A model generated the notes under the pieces. The model was not told the DNA's origin, did not search any database, and was given only the letters and a program-made list of their open reading frames with translations. A stretch of DNA of 43,628 nucleotides from assembly GCA_016870475.1 (NCBI GenBank), contig VGBO01000015.1, positions 1-43,628 of the forward strand, written 5' to 3'. Shown here piece by piece: positions 18,381 to 27,286 of this stretch; positions within the stretch are counted from its first letter, which is position 1, and the number at the start of each line of letters is the position of its first letter. The stretch is from Actinomycetota bacterium. Lineage in GTDB: Bacteria; Actinomycetota; Acidimicrobiia; Acidimicrobiales; CAIXPF01. The position numbers and the translations under genes were made by a program.

Positions 18381-21098
18381 TCACTTCGCGTCGGCCCACG
18401 TCCGCCCGTTCGAGAGGTGCACGGCGAGCGGCACCCGCAACGCGAACGCCCCCGCCATCGTCTCCACCACGAGGGACTCCGCTGCGTCGAGCTCGTCCGG
18501 AGGGACCTCCACGATGATCTCGTCGTGCACCTGCAGCACGATCCTCGACACCATCGCCCGGTCCTCGAGCGCCGCATCGAGGCGCACGAGCGCCACCTTG
18601 AAGATGTCCGCCGCGAGCCCCTGGATCCCGGCGTTCATCGCCTGCCGCTCACCGGCCTGACGGATCCGGAAGTTCGACGACGCCAACTCTGGGATCTGTC
18701 GCCGTCGACCGAAAAGTGTCTCCGTGTACCCGCGCCGACGGGCCTCCTCGACCGTGCGCTCCATGTAGGCGTGCACCGCCGGGAACGCACCGAAGTAGGC
18801 GTCGAGGATCCCGGCCGCCTCCGACGTGGGGATGTTCAGGCGCTGCGCGAGGCCGTACGCCTCCATCCCGTAGGCGAGGCCGTAGGAGACCATCTTCGCC
18901 CGGGACCGCTGGTCGGCGTCGACGTCGGCCTCCGCCACCCCGAAGACCCGCGCCGCCGTCGCCGTGTGCACGTCGCGACCCGACTCGAACGCGTCGATGA
19001 GCCCCGGGTCCTCCGCGAGGTGCGCGATGCACCGCAGCTCGATCTGGTTGTAGTCGGCGACGACGAGCAGATGGCCGGGAGCAGCGACGAACGCCGAACG
19101 GAACCGCCGCCCGAGCTCGCTGCGCACCGGAATGTTGTGCAGGTTCGGTTCCTCGGAGCTGAGCCGGCCGGTGCGCGCCACCGTCTGGTTGAACGTGGCG
19201 TGGATCCGACCGTCGGCCGCCACCTCGGCGAGCAACCCCTCCCCGTAGGTCGACCGCAGCTTCTCGACCTCGCGGTACCGCAGCAGGTGCTCCACGATCG
19301 GGTGCGCACCGACGAGCTTCTCGAGCGTCGCCGCATCGGTGGAGAAGCCGGTCTTCGTCTTCTTCTGGGGCGCGAGACCGAGCTCGTCGTAGAGCACGGT
19401 GCGGAGCTGCGGCGTCGAGTTCACGTTGAACTCGTGGCCGGCGTCCTCCCAGATGCGAGCGGTGAGGTCGGTCGCCTCCTCAGCGAGCTCCTTCCCGAGC
19501 CGCAGCAACGCATCGCTGTCGACGGCGATGCCGAGCTGCTCCATGCGGGCGAGCACCCGCACGAGCGGCACCTCGACCTCGTCGTGCAGACGCCGCAGAC
19601 CCTGTGCGTCGAGTGCTGCGAGCAACGGTTCGACGAGCGCAGCGACCGCCGCCGCCTCGAGCGCCGCGGGACGGGCGTCGTCGACCGCACCGACCGAGCC
19701 GAAGTCGAGCATCCCCTGCGCCGTCGCCTCGGCCGAGGTCTCGAGCGACACGCCCGCATACCGGTCGACGACCGCACCGATCGGGTACCGCGCCTCGGCC
19801 GGATCGAGCAGGTAGGCCGCGATCTGCGTGTCGAGCGCCAGGGTCTCCACGTCGACCCAGCGGTCGAGCAGCACGCGCAGAAGCCGCTTCGCGTCGTGCG
19901 CCACGACCGGTCGGCCACCGGGCCCGACCAGCGCGACGAGCGCGGCCCGCACGTCGGGGTCGTCGAGCATCCGTACCGGGAACCACGACACCGCCACCGG
20001 GCCGACGCCGTCGGGCGGTCCGGCGTCGAGGAACGCCACCCCGTCGAGCACGGCGCGCCGCCCCACCGTCGCCCACGACCCCGCCACCGCGACCGGCACC
20101 GCCGGCGACGACGCCGCCGCACGCAACCGCTGCGCCACCGCAGCGGGGTCGTCGAGCGCGTCGACGGTGACCTCGAGCGACGCCGGCGGGACAACGGCGG
20201 CCACATCGGGATCGACCTGACCGAGCGAGGCGAGCGCCTCGACGAGACGGTCGAAGAGCGAACGGAACTCCAGGAAGTCGAAGAGCCGGCGGACCTCCGC
20301 CAGATCGACCGCACCGAGGTGCAGGTCGGCGAGGGGGACCTCGAGGGGGACGTCACGGACGAGCCGCATCATGAACAGGTTCGACCGCACCTGCGCCTCG
20401 TGCTCGGCGAGACCGGCACGGACCTTCGGTGTCTGTGCGTCGAGGGCGGCGTAGATGCCGTCGACCCCACCGTGCGCGGTGACGAGCTTCGCTGCCGTCT
20501 TCTCCCCCACGCCCGGCACGCCCGGCAGGTTGTCCGACGGATCGCCGCGCAACGCCGCGTAGTCGACGTACTGCGCGGGCGTCACCCCCGTCCGATCGAA
20601 GATCCCCGCCTCGTCGTAGAGCACGTAGTCCGACACGCCCCGGCGGTTGTAGAGCACCCGCACGTGCGGATCCTCGACGAGCTGGTAGGCGTCGCGGTCG
20701 CCGGTCACGACGATCACGTCGTCACCGTGGTCGCGCGCCCGGGTCGCGAGCGTCGCGATCAGGTCGTCCGCCTCGTACCCCGGCAGCTCGAGGGCCGGCA
20801 CACCGATCACCTCCACGACCTGGCGGACGAGACCGAGCTGCTGGCGGAGGATGTCCGGCGCCTCCTCACGGTGGGCCTTGTAGGTCGGCGTCGCCTCGTG
20901 CCGGAACGTCGGCTCCGGACGGTCGAACACCACGGCGATCCCGTCGGGCCGGTGGTCGCGCAACAGGTTCACGAGCATCGACGTGAACCCGAACACGGCG
21001 TTCGTGACCTGACCCGACGCCGTCGCCATGTCGGTCGGCAACGCGAAGAACGCCCGGTAGGTGAGCGAGTTCCCGTCGACGAGGAGGTAGGTCGCCAC
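18381..21098 (-). CDS. polA: DNA polymerase I
   Basis: A repair and Okazaki-fragment polymerase of 905 residues. The N-terminal 5' nuclease domain has LLVDGNSLTYRAFFA, GYEADDLIA, TGDRDAYQLV and GVPGVGEKTAAKL. The central 3'-5' exonuclease-like domain lacks the DxE active-site motifs and is probably inactive, as known in other actinobacteria. The polymerase domain has motif A (VVADYNQIELRCIAHL), motif B (RSRAKMVSYGLAYGMEAYG) and motif C (LQVHDEIIVEVP). Motif B has Tyr at the position of E. coli Phe762, a residue that lowers discrimination against dideoxynucleotides. The start is GTG 21098 (VATYLLVDGNS), 8 nt after the pdtaR stop, so the two are likely co-transcribed. Confidence 0.97.
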   Translation of the reverse strand: MATYLLVDGNSLTYRAFFALPTDMATASGQVTNAVFGFTSMLVNLLRDHRPDGIAVVFDRPEPTFRHEATPTYKAHREEAPDILRQQLGLVRQVVEVIGVPALELPGYEADDLIATLATRARDHGDDVIVVTGDRDAYQLVEDPHVRVLYNRRGVSDYVLYDEAGIFDRTGVTPAQYVDYAALRGDPSDNLPGVPGVGEKTAAKLVTAHGGVDGIYAALDAQTPKVRAGLAEHEAQVRSNLFMMRLVRDVPLEVPLADLHLGAVDLAEVRRLFDFLEFRSLFDRLVEALASLGQVDPDVAAVVPPASLEVTVDALDDPAAVAQRLRAAASSPAVPVAVAGSWATVGRRAVLDGVAFLDAGPPDGVGPVAVSWFPVRMLDDPDVRAALVALVGPGGRPVVAHDAKRLLRVLLDRWVDVETLALDTQIAAYLLDPAEARYPIGAVVDRYAGVSLETSAEATAQGMLDFGSVGAVDDARPAALEAAAVAALVEPLLAALDAQGLRRLHDEVEVPLVRVLARMEQLGIAVDSDALLRLGKELAEEATDLTARIWEDAGHEFNVNSTPQLRTVLYDELGLAPQKKTKTGFSTDAATLEKLVGAHPIVEHLLRYREVEKLRSTYGEGLLAEVAADGRIHATFNQTVARTGRLSSEEPNLHNIPVRSELGRRFRSAFVAAPGHLLVVADYNQIELRCIAHLAEDPGLIDAFESGRDVHTATAARVFGVAEADVDADQRSRAKMVSYGLAYGMEAYGLAQRLNIPTSEAAGILDAYFGAFPAVHAYMERTVEEARRRGYTETLFGRRRQIPELASSNFRIRQAGERQAMNAGIQGLAADIFKVALVRLDAALEDRAMVSRIVLQVHDEIIVEVPPDELDAAESLVVETMAGAFALRVPLAVHLSNGRTWADAK

Positions 21099-21106
21099 GA
21101 CCGGAC

Positions 21107-21688
21107 TCAGCCGACGGGTGGCCGCAGGTCGCCGTCGACAACACGCTGGGCGACGGCCCGCATCGTCGACCGCTCCGCCATCGCGGTGGTCTGCACGAAC
21201 CGGAACGCCGCCTGCTCGGCGAGACCGCACTCGTCCATGAGCAGACCCTTCGCCCGATCGAGCAGCTTGCGGGTCTCGAGGCGATCCTCGAGGTCGCCGA
21301 CCTGGTCGTGCAGCGCCTTCATCTCGGCGAACCGGCCGAGCGCCACCTCGATCGCCGGTACGAGGTCGGAGCGCTGGAACGGCTTCACGAGGTACGCGAG
21401 CGCTCCGGCGTCGCGCGCCTGCACGATCAGGTCCCGCTGACTGAACGCCGTCAGGATCAACGTGGCCGCAAGCCGCTCCTCGTTGACGAGGCGCGCCGCG
21501 GCGATGCCGTCGAGCCCCGGCATCTTCACGTCGAGGATCACGAGATCGGGTTCGAGCGTCCGCACGAGATCGAGCACCTCGTCGCCTCGGCCCGTCTCGC
21601 CGACGACCTCGTAGCCCTCGTCCTCGAGGGACTCCCGCAGGTCGAGACGGATGATCGCCTCGTCCTCTGCGATCACGATCCGCGTCAT
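21107..21688 (-). CDS. pdtaR: ANTAR-domain response regulator (PdtaR type)
   Basis: A 193-residue two-domain regulator. The receiver domain (about 1-120) has the acidic pocket IAEDEAIIR, phospho-acceptor Asp53 in VILDVKMPG, the Thr in LTAFSQ and Lys in LVKPFQ. The C-terminal ANTAR RNA-binding domain (about 130-185) reads LEDRLETRKLLDRAKGLLMDECGL and ends in a helical bundle. ANTAR proteins bind paired RNA hairpins and stop termination. The mycobacterial homologue PdtaR works with kinase PdtaS, which is not in the window. It lies immediately before polA. A TAAGGT hexamer 6 nt upstream of ATG 21688 suggests a leaderless mRNA. Confidence 0.93.
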   Translation of the reverse strand: MTRIVIAEDEAIIRLDLRESLEDEGYEVVGETGRGDEVLDLVRTLEPDLVILDVKMPGLDGIAAARLVNEERLAATLILTAFSQRDLIVQARDAGALAYLVKPFQRSDLVPAIEVALGRFAEMKALHDQVGDLEDRLETRKLLDRAKGLLMDECGLAEQAAFRFVQTTAMAERSTMRAVAQRVVDGDLRPPVG

Positions 21689-21694
21689 CGCGCT

Positions 21695-21700
21695 ACCTTA
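21695..21700 (-). promoter_or_regulatory. Candidate leaderless -10 (TAAGGT) of pdtaR
   Basis: TAAGGT on the minus strand ends 6 nt before the pdtaR ATG, the spacing of actinobacterial leaderless promoters. No Shine-Dalgarno is present in the six intervening bases. Confidence 0.5.
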
Positions 21701-21716
21701 CGCGCCATCACCGTCG

Positions 21717-21797
21717 TGCCCGGGGCGGGACTCGAACCCGCACGCCTTGCGGCAAGGGATTTTGAGTCCCCCGTGTCTGCCATTCCACCACCCGGGC
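21717..21797 (-). tRNA. tRNA-Leu (anticodon CAA)
   Basis: An 81-nt minus-strand cloverleaf. The acceptor GCCCGGG pairs with CCCGGGC, with discriminator A. The anticodon stem is GGGGA/TCCCT around loop CTCAAAA, giving anticodon CAA (reads UUG). The variable arm (GCCGCAAGGC) is long and the T-arm is GTGCGGGTTCGAGTCCCGC. CCA is not encoded. It is divergent from fabD and upstream of pdtaR. Confidence 0.97.
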
Positions 21798-21969
21798 GGG
21801 CAACCGGATGCTACCGGTCCACCATCGGGACACCCTGCCCCTGCAAGGCTGTGGCCGAAGTCACGCCCCGGATGAACGATTTCCGTCCGAGGAGTGAAAC
21901 CTCACCGCACCGCACGAGGTCGGAACAGTCGACCATCGTCCACCCCCCCCTCGGAGCCGACCGGACCCC

Positions 21970-23160
21970 ATGATCGCCTTCACCTTCCCCGGCCAGGGAT
22001 CGCAGCGTCCCGGCATGGGCGCGCCCTGGCGGGATGACCCGTCGTGGGCGCTGGTGGAACGTGCGAGCACCGTCGCCGGACGGAACGTCGCCCAACTCCT
22101 CCTCGAGGCCGACGCCGACGAGCTCAAGCTCAGCCACAACGCGCAGCTCTCCACGTTCGTGTTGAGCCTCGTCGTCCACGACGCCGCGGTGCGCTCCGGC
22201 CTGCGGGCCGACGCCGTCGCCGGGCACAGCCTCGGCGAGTACAGCGCCCTCGTCGCCGCCGGCGCGATCAGCTTCGACGACGGCGTGCGCCTCGTCGCAG
22301 AACGGGGCGACGCGATGCGCGCCGCCTGCACCGCCCATACCGGCACCATGGCCGCCGTCCTCGGCGGCGACGACGCCGACGTCGAAGCCGCCTGCGCCGA
22401 GGTGCGCTCCGACGGCGGCGACGTCTGGGTGGCGAACCTCAACGCCCCCGGCCAAGTCGTCATCGCCGGAGAACCCGACGCCCTCGCCCGGGCCGGTGAG
22501 GCGTGCAAGGCCCGCGGCGCGAAGCGGGTCATGCCCGTCGCCGTGTCCGGCGCCTTCCACACCCCCTACATGGCTCCGGCCCAGGAACGGCTCGACGCCG
22601 TCCTCGCCGCGACATCCTTCGCCGGTGCAGTCGTGCCGGTCGCGGCGAACGTCGACGCCGCCCTCCACCGCGACGCTACCGCCTGGCAGCAGCTCCTTTC
22701 GCGGCAGCTCTGCTCGCCGGTCCGGTGGAGCCACCTGCTCGGCACCCTCGACACCGAGGGCGTCAGCACCCTGATCGAGCTCGGACCCGGCACGGTGCTG
22801 TCGGGGATGGGCAAGCGCACGCTCGAGGGTGCCATCAGCCTCGCCGCATCGACACCGGCCGAGGTCGCCGACCTCGCCACCCGAATCGCACAGGAGGAAG
22901 CCAGAGTGGCCGCCAACACCACCGCCGTCGAGGGTGAACAGCTCTACGCCGCCGAACGACTCGTCGTCAGCCCCGCCGCGGGCGTGTTCGAACCGGTCGA
23001 CCTCGCCGACGGCACCCCCATCGAGGTCGGTGACCTCGTCGGCCGCGTCGGCGAGCACGAGGTGCGCGCCCGGTTCGCCGGCTGGGTCATGGGCCACCTC
23101 GCCCACCGCGGCGAACGGGTCACCCCGCGTCAGCCCGTCGCCTGGATGCGCATCGCCTGA
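21970..23160 (+). CDS. fabD: Malonyl-CoA:ACP transacylase (FabD) with a C-terminal lipoyl-like extension
   Basis: It moves malonyl from CoA to ACP to feed fatty-acid chain extension. The first 310 residues are a complete FabD: FPGQGSQ at 6-12, the catalytic Ser87 in GHSLGEYSALVAAGAI, Arg112, and His197 in VSGAFHTPYM. FabD normally ends near there. This protein runs to 396 residues. Residues 325-396 form a compact extra module (RLVVSPAAGVFEPV, GDLVGRVGEHEVRARFAGWV, GERVTPRQPVAWMRI). Its alternating turns resemble a biotinyl/lipoyl barrel-sandwich fold, but the usual modified Lys (MKM/DKA) is absent. The start is ATG 21970, with no strong ribosome binding site. It is the first gene of fabD-fabH-fabG-acpP-fabF. 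The 172 nt upstream contains a C-run but no promoter I trust. Confidence 0.94.
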   Translation: MIAFTFPGQGSQRPGMGAPWRDDPSWALVERASTVAGRNVAQLLLEADADELKLSHNAQLSTFVLSLVVHDAAVRSGLRADAVAGHSLGEYSALVAAGAISFDDGVRLVAERGDAMRAACTAHTGTMAAVLGGDDADVEAACAEVRSDGGDVWVANLNAPGQVVIAGEPDALARAGEACKARGAKRVMPVAVSGAFHTPYMAPAQERLDAVLAATSFAGAVVPVAANVDAALHRDATAWQQLLSRQLCSPVRWSHLLGTLDTEGVSTLIELGPGTVLSGMGKRTLEGAISLAASTPAEVADLATRIAQEEARVAANTTAVEGEQLYAAERLVVSPAAGVFEPVDLADGTPIEVGDLVGRVGEHEVRARFAGWVMGHLAHRGERVTPRQPVAWMRIA

Positions 23161-23228
23161 CCGCGCCGTGCGGCATGATCGGTGCCCACGGGCACCCCGT
23201 GGACAACACCGCTGAACTGGAGGGTCGG

Positions 23229-24158
23229 ATGAGCGGCATGGTGATCCGGGGCGTGGGCTCCTGCCTCCCCGCGCAGCGACTCACGAACGTCGACCTCGAG
23301 TCGATGATGGACACCACCGACGACTGGATCGCCGACCGCACCGGGATCCGGGAACGGCGCATCGGCGGGTCAACCTCCGACATGGCGATCGAGGCGTCCC
23401 GCATCGCGATCGAACGATCCGGCATCGACCCGGCGACCATCGAACTCGTCGTGCTGTCGACGACCACACCCGACCAGCAGGTCCCCGCCACCGCACCCAC
23501 CGTGCAGGCCGCGCTCGGACTCAACTGCGGCGCTATCGACGTGAACGCCGCCTGTTCCGGCTTCACCTACGGCCTCATCGCGTCGGCGGGCATGATCGCA
23601 CTCGGCTCCGGACCCGTCCTCGTCGTCGGATCCGATGCGCTCTCCCGCATCACCGACTACCACGACCGCGGGACCGGCATCCTGTTCGCCGACGGCGCCG
23701 GCGCAGCCATCGTCACCCCCGTCGACGGACCGGGCAGCCTCCTCGGCTGGGACCTCGGCACCGACGGGTCGGCCCGCGGCATCCTCTACGCCGACATCGG
23801 GTCGGTCCTCAAGATGGACGGCAAGGAGGTGTTCCGTCGGGCGGTGCGCGTCATGGCGTCGTCCGCGGAGAACGCCATGCAACGGGCAGGCGTCACCATC
23901 GACGACATCAGCCTGTGCATCCCCCACCAGGCGAACATCCGCATCATCGACGCCGCCATCCAGCGCCTCGGCATCCCGATGGAGCGCACCGTCACCAACC
24001 TCGAGCGCGTCGGCAACACCTCGTCCGGATCGATCCCGCTCGCACTCGACGAAGCCGTGCAGGCCAGCCGCATCGCCGACGGCGACCTCGTGCTCGTGTG
24101 CGGGTTCGGTGCCGGCATGACCTGGGCGTCCTGCGTGCTGCGTTGGGGTGCGGCATGA
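23229..24158 (+). CDS. fabH: Beta-ketoacyl-ACP synthase III
   Basis: It condenses acyl-CoA with malonyl-ACP to start fatty-acid synthesis. The protein has 309 residues and a thiolase fold. The catalytic triad is visible: Cys109 in NAACSGFTYGL, His233 in IPHQANIRI and Asn263 in VGNTSSGSIPLAL. TTDDWIADRTGIRERRI is the typical N-terminal segment. The start is ATG 23229 (MSGMVIRGVGS) because GGAGGG lies 4 nt upstream. An open frame back to 23175 has no such support. Its stop overlaps fabG as ATGA. Tolerance for branched or straight primers cannot be read by eye. Confidence 0.96.
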   Translation: MSGMVIRGVGSCLPAQRLTNVDLESMMDTTDDWIADRTGIRERRIGGSTSDMAIEASRIAIERSGIDPATIELVVLSTTTPDQQVPATAPTVQAALGLNCGAIDVNAACSGFTYGLIASAGMIALGSGPVLVVGSDALSRITDYHDRGTGILFADGAGAAIVTPVDGPGSLLGWDLGTDGSARGILYADIGSVLKMDGKEVFRRAVRVMASSAENAMQRAGVTIDDISLCIPHQANIRIIDAAIQRLGIPMERTVTNLERVGNTSSGSIPLALDEAVQASRIADGDLVLVCGFGAGMTWASCVLRWGAA

Positions 24159-24865
24159 GCGGCCGCGTCGTCCTCGTCACCGGCGGCAACCGCGGCATCG
24201 GCCGCGCCTGCGCCGAGGCGTTCCGCGACGCCGGCCACCGGGCGGCGATCACCTGCCGGGGCGACGACCCCGGTATCCCGGGCGTCCTCGCCGTCCGCTG
24301 CGACGTCACCGACACCGCCGCCGTGGACGCAGCGTTCGCAACGGTCGAGGCCGAACTCGGTCCGGTCGAGGTGCTCGTCTCCAACGCAGGCATCACCCGG
24401 GACGGCCTCGTGGTGCGCATGAGCGACGACGACTTCACCGCCGTCCTCGACGCCAACCTGACCGGCGGCTTCCGCGTGGCCCGTCGCGCCGTCAAGACGA
24501 TGATGAAGGCGCGCTGGGGACGGATCGTGTTCATCTCCTCCGTCGTCGGGCAGGTCGGCCAGGCCGGACAGGCCAACTACGCCGCCTCGAAAGCCGGCCT
24601 CGCCGGCATGGCACGGTCACTCGCCCGCGAGTTCGCGTCGCGTAGCATCACCGTCAACGTCGTCGCCCCCGGACCGATCGCCACCGACATGACCGATGCC
24701 CTGAACGACGCCCAGCGCGCCGCGATCGGCGAGAACGTGCCGGCCGGACGGTTCGGGACCGCCGAGGAGGTCGCGGCCGCCGTGACCTTCCTGGCGTCCG
24801 ACGCCGCAGCCTTCATTACCGGCATCGTCCTGCCGGTCGACGGTGGACTCACCATGGGTGCCTGA
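24155..24865 (+). CDS. fabG: 3-oxoacyl-ACP reductase
   Basis: An NADPH-dependent short-chain dehydrogenase that reduces 3-oxoacyl-ACP in the elongation cycle. It has 236 residues. The cofactor motif is TGGNRGIG at 9-16, NAG at 77-79 and the structural Asn101. The catalytic set is Ser129, Tyr142 and Lys146 (ISSVVGQ, ANYAASKAG). The C-terminal PVDGGLTMGA is typical of FabG. The start ATG overlaps the fabH stop (ATGA). Placement between fabH and acpP supports the fatty-acid role over other reductases of this family. Confidence 0.96.
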   Translation: MSGRVVLVTGGNRGIGRACAEAFRDAGHRAAITCRGDDPGIPGVLAVRCDVTDTAAVDAAFATVEAELGPVEVLVSNAGITRDGLVVRMSDDDFTAVLDANLTGGFRVARRAVKTMMKARWGRIVFISSVVGQVGQAGQANYAASKAGLAGMARSLAREFASRSITVNVVAPGPIATDMTDALNDAQRAAIGENVPAGRFGTAEEVAAAVTFLASDAAAFITGIVLPVDGGLTMGA

Positions 24866-24912
24866 CACCCCCGGCACCCGATCAACCCAACCCCGAACGA
24901 AAGCGAGCAGCC

Positions 24913-25146
24913 ATGGCCGACAACTTCGAACGCTTCCAGCAGTGTGCGGTGAACGTCCTGTCCGTCGACGCCGCCAAGGTCACCCTCGAGGCATCCTTCG
25001 CCGACGACCTCGACGCCGACAGCCTCGACCTCGTCGAGCTGGTCATGGCGCTCGAGGAGGAGTTCGACGTCACCGTCGAGGAGTCCGAGCTCGAAGGCAT
25101 CGGCACCGTGCGCCAGGCCTACGAGCTCATCACGTCCAAGCTCTGA
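24913..25146 (+). CDS. acpP: Acyl carrier protein
   Basis: A 77-residue acidic four-helix carrier that holds growing acyl chains on a phosphopantetheine arm. The attachment site is Ser37 in LDADSLDLVELVMALEEEF, preceded by the usual FADDLDADS. It starts at ATG 24913, 47 nt after fabG and 26 nt before fabF, within the fab operon. The acpS gene that would load the arm is not in the window. Confidence 0.97.
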   Translation: MADNFERFQQCAVNVLSVDAAKVTLEASFADDLDADSLDLVELVMALEEEFDVTVEESELEGIGTVRQAYELITSKL

Positions 25147-25172
25147 CCGGTCACCCGACCAGGAGGAACCCT

Positions 25173-26351
25173 GTGCCCGACCGTCGCGTCGTCGTCACCG
25201 GAGCCGGGGTCGTCGCGCCCTGCGGGATCGGCCGGTCCGCCTATTGGGACGGCCTGCTCCGCACGCCCGCCGAAGGGCTCCGCCGTATCGAGGACTTCGA
25301 CCCGGAGCCCTACTTCGAGAACCCGAAGGAGGCCCGGCGCAGCGACCGCTTCACCCAGTTCGCACTCGCCGCAGCCGCCGAGGCGCTCGAACACTCGGGC
25401 CTCCAGGCCGACCCCGCACGGGTCGGGGTGAACATCGCAACCGGTGTCGGCGGGCTCGGCACCCTCGAGGAACAGATCCTCGTCAACTACGAGAAGGGCT
25501 CCCGACGGGTCTCCCCCTTCCTCGTCCCGATGATGATGGGCAACGCCGCGTCGGCCGCCGTGTCGATGCGGCACGGCTTCCAGGGGCCCTGCGAGACCAC
25601 GGTGACCGCCTGCGCTGCCTCGACGCACTCCATCGGCTCGGCGATGCGCTACATCCGCTGGGACCTCGTCGACGTGATGGTCGTCGGCGGCGCCGAAGCG
25701 GCGATGACCCCGACCGCGCTCGCCGGGTTCGGGAACATGACCGCCCTCTCCAACAGCGGCGTGTCCCGCCCCTTCGACGCCGGCCGTGACGGTTTCGTCA
25801 TGGCGGAGGCCGCCGGCGTGCTCGTCCTCGAGGAACTCGGGCACGCCCGCCGCCGCGGGGCGAACATCATCGGGGAGATCCTCGGCGCGGGGAACAACGC
25901 CGACGCCCACCACATCACCGCACCCTCTCCCGGCGGGGTCGGCGCGATCCGCTGCATGCAGCTCGCCCTCGCCGATGCCGGCCTCACCACCGCCGACATC
26001 ACCCACATCAACGCGCACGGCACGTCCACACCGCTGAACGACGCCGCCGAAGCCGACGCCATCGGCGTCGTGTTCGGTGCAGACGGGCCGGCGGTGACTT
26101 CGACCAAGGGCGTCACCGGCCATGCGCTCGGCGCCGCCGGCGCGATCGAGGCGATCGCCGTGCTGCTCGCCATGGAACACCGGACCATCCCGCCGACGGC
26201 GTGCACCTCCACCGTCGATCCGGAACTGTTCCCGATCGACCTCGTGCTCGGCAGCCCGCGCCCCTGGGAACCCGGCTACGCGCTGTCGAACAGCTTCGGG
26301 TTCGGCGGGCACAACGGCTCGCTCGTCATCGGGCCGCCCCCGGTCGACTGA
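25173..26351 (+). CDS. fabF: Beta-ketoacyl-ACP synthase II
   Basis: An elongating condensing enzyme that adds malonyl-ACP units to acyl-ACP. The protein has 392 residues, a little short for FabF (about 410). The Cys-His-His set is complete: Cys147 in TVTACAASTHS, His282 in NAHGTSTPLND and His317 in GVTGHALGAAGAIE. The C-terminal SNSFGFGGHNGSLV is diagnostic. The start is GTG 25173 with AGGAGG 6 nt upstream, one of the clearest ribosome binding sites here. A longer open frame from 24843 runs through acpP and is a shadow. It is the last gene of the plus-strand fab operon. Confidence 0.96.
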   Translation: MPDRRVVVTGAGVVAPCGIGRSAYWDGLLRTPAEGLRRIEDFDPEPYFENPKEARRSDRFTQFALAAAAEALEHSGLQADPARVGVNIATGVGGLGTLEEQILVNYEKGSRRVSPFLVPMMMGNAASAAVSMRHGFQGPCETTVTACAASTHSIGSAMRYIRWDLVDVMVVGGAEAAMTPTALAGFGNMTALSNSGVSRPFDAGRDGFVMAEAAGVLVLEELGHARRRGANIIGEILGAGNNADAHHITAPSPGGVGAIRCMQLALADAGLTTADITHINAHGTSTPLNDAAEADAIGVVFGADGPAVTSTKGVTGHALGAAGAIEAIAVLLAMEHRTIPPTACTSTVDPELFPIDLVLGSPRPWEPGYALSNSFGFGGHNGSLVIGPPPVD

Positions 26352-26368
26352 GCGAACCGATCGACGTC

Positions 26369-26384
26369 GGCAGCGCCGGCTGCC
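26369..26384. terminator. Perfect hairpin between convergent fabF and fabZ
   Basis: GGCAGC (26369-26374) and GCTGCC (26379-26384) form a perfect 6-bp stem with a 4-nt loop GCCG in the 33-nt gap between the fabF and fabZ stops. It abuts the fabZ stop. No T-tract follows on either side, so it may act as a weak bidirectional terminator. Confidence 0.5.
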
Positions 26385-26816
26385 TCAGGCGTCGACGATC
26401 ACGAAGAACAGCTCGGCCTCACAGGCCAGCTCACCGCCCACCTCGGCGCGCCCCGTTCCCTTGCCGGCGCGGGCCGACAGGCGACCCATCTCGAAGTGCA
26501 GGTCGACGACATCACCGGGGCCGACCTGACGCCGGAACCTGGCACGTTCCACGCCGCCGAACAGGCCCAGCTTCCCGGCGAACCGGTCGTCGCCCCACAG
26601 CGTGAGCCCGCCGCACTGTGCGATCGCCTCCACCTGCAGGACACCCGGCAACACCGGACGGCCGGGAAAGTGACCGGCGAAGAAGAACTCGTCGCCACGC
26701 AGACGCCAACGCGCCTGCGCCGAACGACCCGGCTCGAGCGCCAGGATCTCGTCGACGAACAGGAACGGATCCCGGTGCGGGAGGACGTCGGTCGGGAGCG
26801 GAAGGGCTGCGGCCAT
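26385..26816 (-). CDS. fabZ: 3-hydroxyacyl-ACP dehydratase, FabZ-like
   Basis: A hot-dog-fold dehydratase that removes water from 3-hydroxyacyl-ACP. It has 143 residues. The active site is clear: His49 in FFFAGHFPGRPVLPG and Glu63 in LQVEAIAQCGG, the normal FabZ pair. PHRDPFLFVDEI is the typical N-terminus. The start is ATG 26816, with an 11-nt gap after the bcp stop. It is on the opposite strand from the fab operon but ends against it. So the dehydratase step is encoded locally, under separate control at the end of the globin-bcp run. Confidence 0.94.
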   Translation of the reverse strand: MAAALPLPTDVLPHRDPFLFVDEILALEPGRSAQARWRLRGDEFFFAGHFPGRPVLPGVLQVEAIAQCGGLTLWGDDRFAGKLGLFGGVERARFRRQVGPGDVVDLHFEMGRLSARAGKGTGRAEVGGELACEAELFFVIVDA

Positions 26817-26827
26817 GGCCGCCGAGC

Positions 26828-27286
26828 CTACGACCGCAGCGCGGCGAGCAGGTTGCGCGGCGTGTCCTTCGGCGACACCTTCGGCCACGCGTGGGTCAGC
26901 GTGCCGTCCGGCCCGACGAGGAACGCCGACCGGATCACGCCCTGGTAGGCCTTGCCGTACATCTTCTTCTCCCCCCAGGCGCCGTAAGCGCTCGCGACCT
27001 CGTGGTCGGGATCGGAGAGGAGCGTGAAGTTCAGGTCGTACTTCGTCGCGAACTTGCGCAACGCCTCGGGCTTGTCGGGGCTGACGCCGAGGATCACCGT
27101 GTCGCCGATGTCGCCCGCGATGTCGCGCAGGCCGCACGCCTGCGTCGTGCACCCCGGCGTGTCGGCCTTCGGGTAGAAGTAGACGAGGACCCGCCGCCCG
27201 GCGAGATCACCGAGATCGACGGGGGCCCCGTCCTGGTCCAACAGGCGGAACGTGGGAGCGGACGAACCCGGGGTCGGCGAGGTCAT
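26828..27286 (-). CDS. bcp: Thiol peroxidase Bcp (peroxiredoxin Q)
   Basis: A thioredoxin-dependent peroxiredoxin that reduces hydroperoxides. It has 152 residues and a thioredoxin fold. The peroxidatic Cys46 and a second Cys51 lie in YPKADTPGCTTQACGLRD, the spacing of atypical 2-Cys Bcp proteins. LGVSPDKPEALRKFATKYDL and RSAFLVGPDGTL are also family features. Its ATG overlaps the globin stop (ATGA), so the haemoglobin and peroxidase are translated together. Confidence 0.96.
   Translation of the reverse strand: MTSPTPGSSAPTFRLLDQDGAPVDLGDLAGRRVLVYFYPKADTPGCTTQACGLRDIAGDIGDTVILGVSPDKPEALRKFATKYDLNFTLLSDPDHEVASAYGAWGEKKMYGKAYQGVIRSAFLVGPDGTLTHAWPKVSPKDTPRNLLAALRS

Noticed and set aside
18417-21440. 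A 1007-codon open frame on the plus strand
   Set aside because: Antisense to polA and pdtaR, composed mostly of Arg, His, Val and Glu. It is a shadow.
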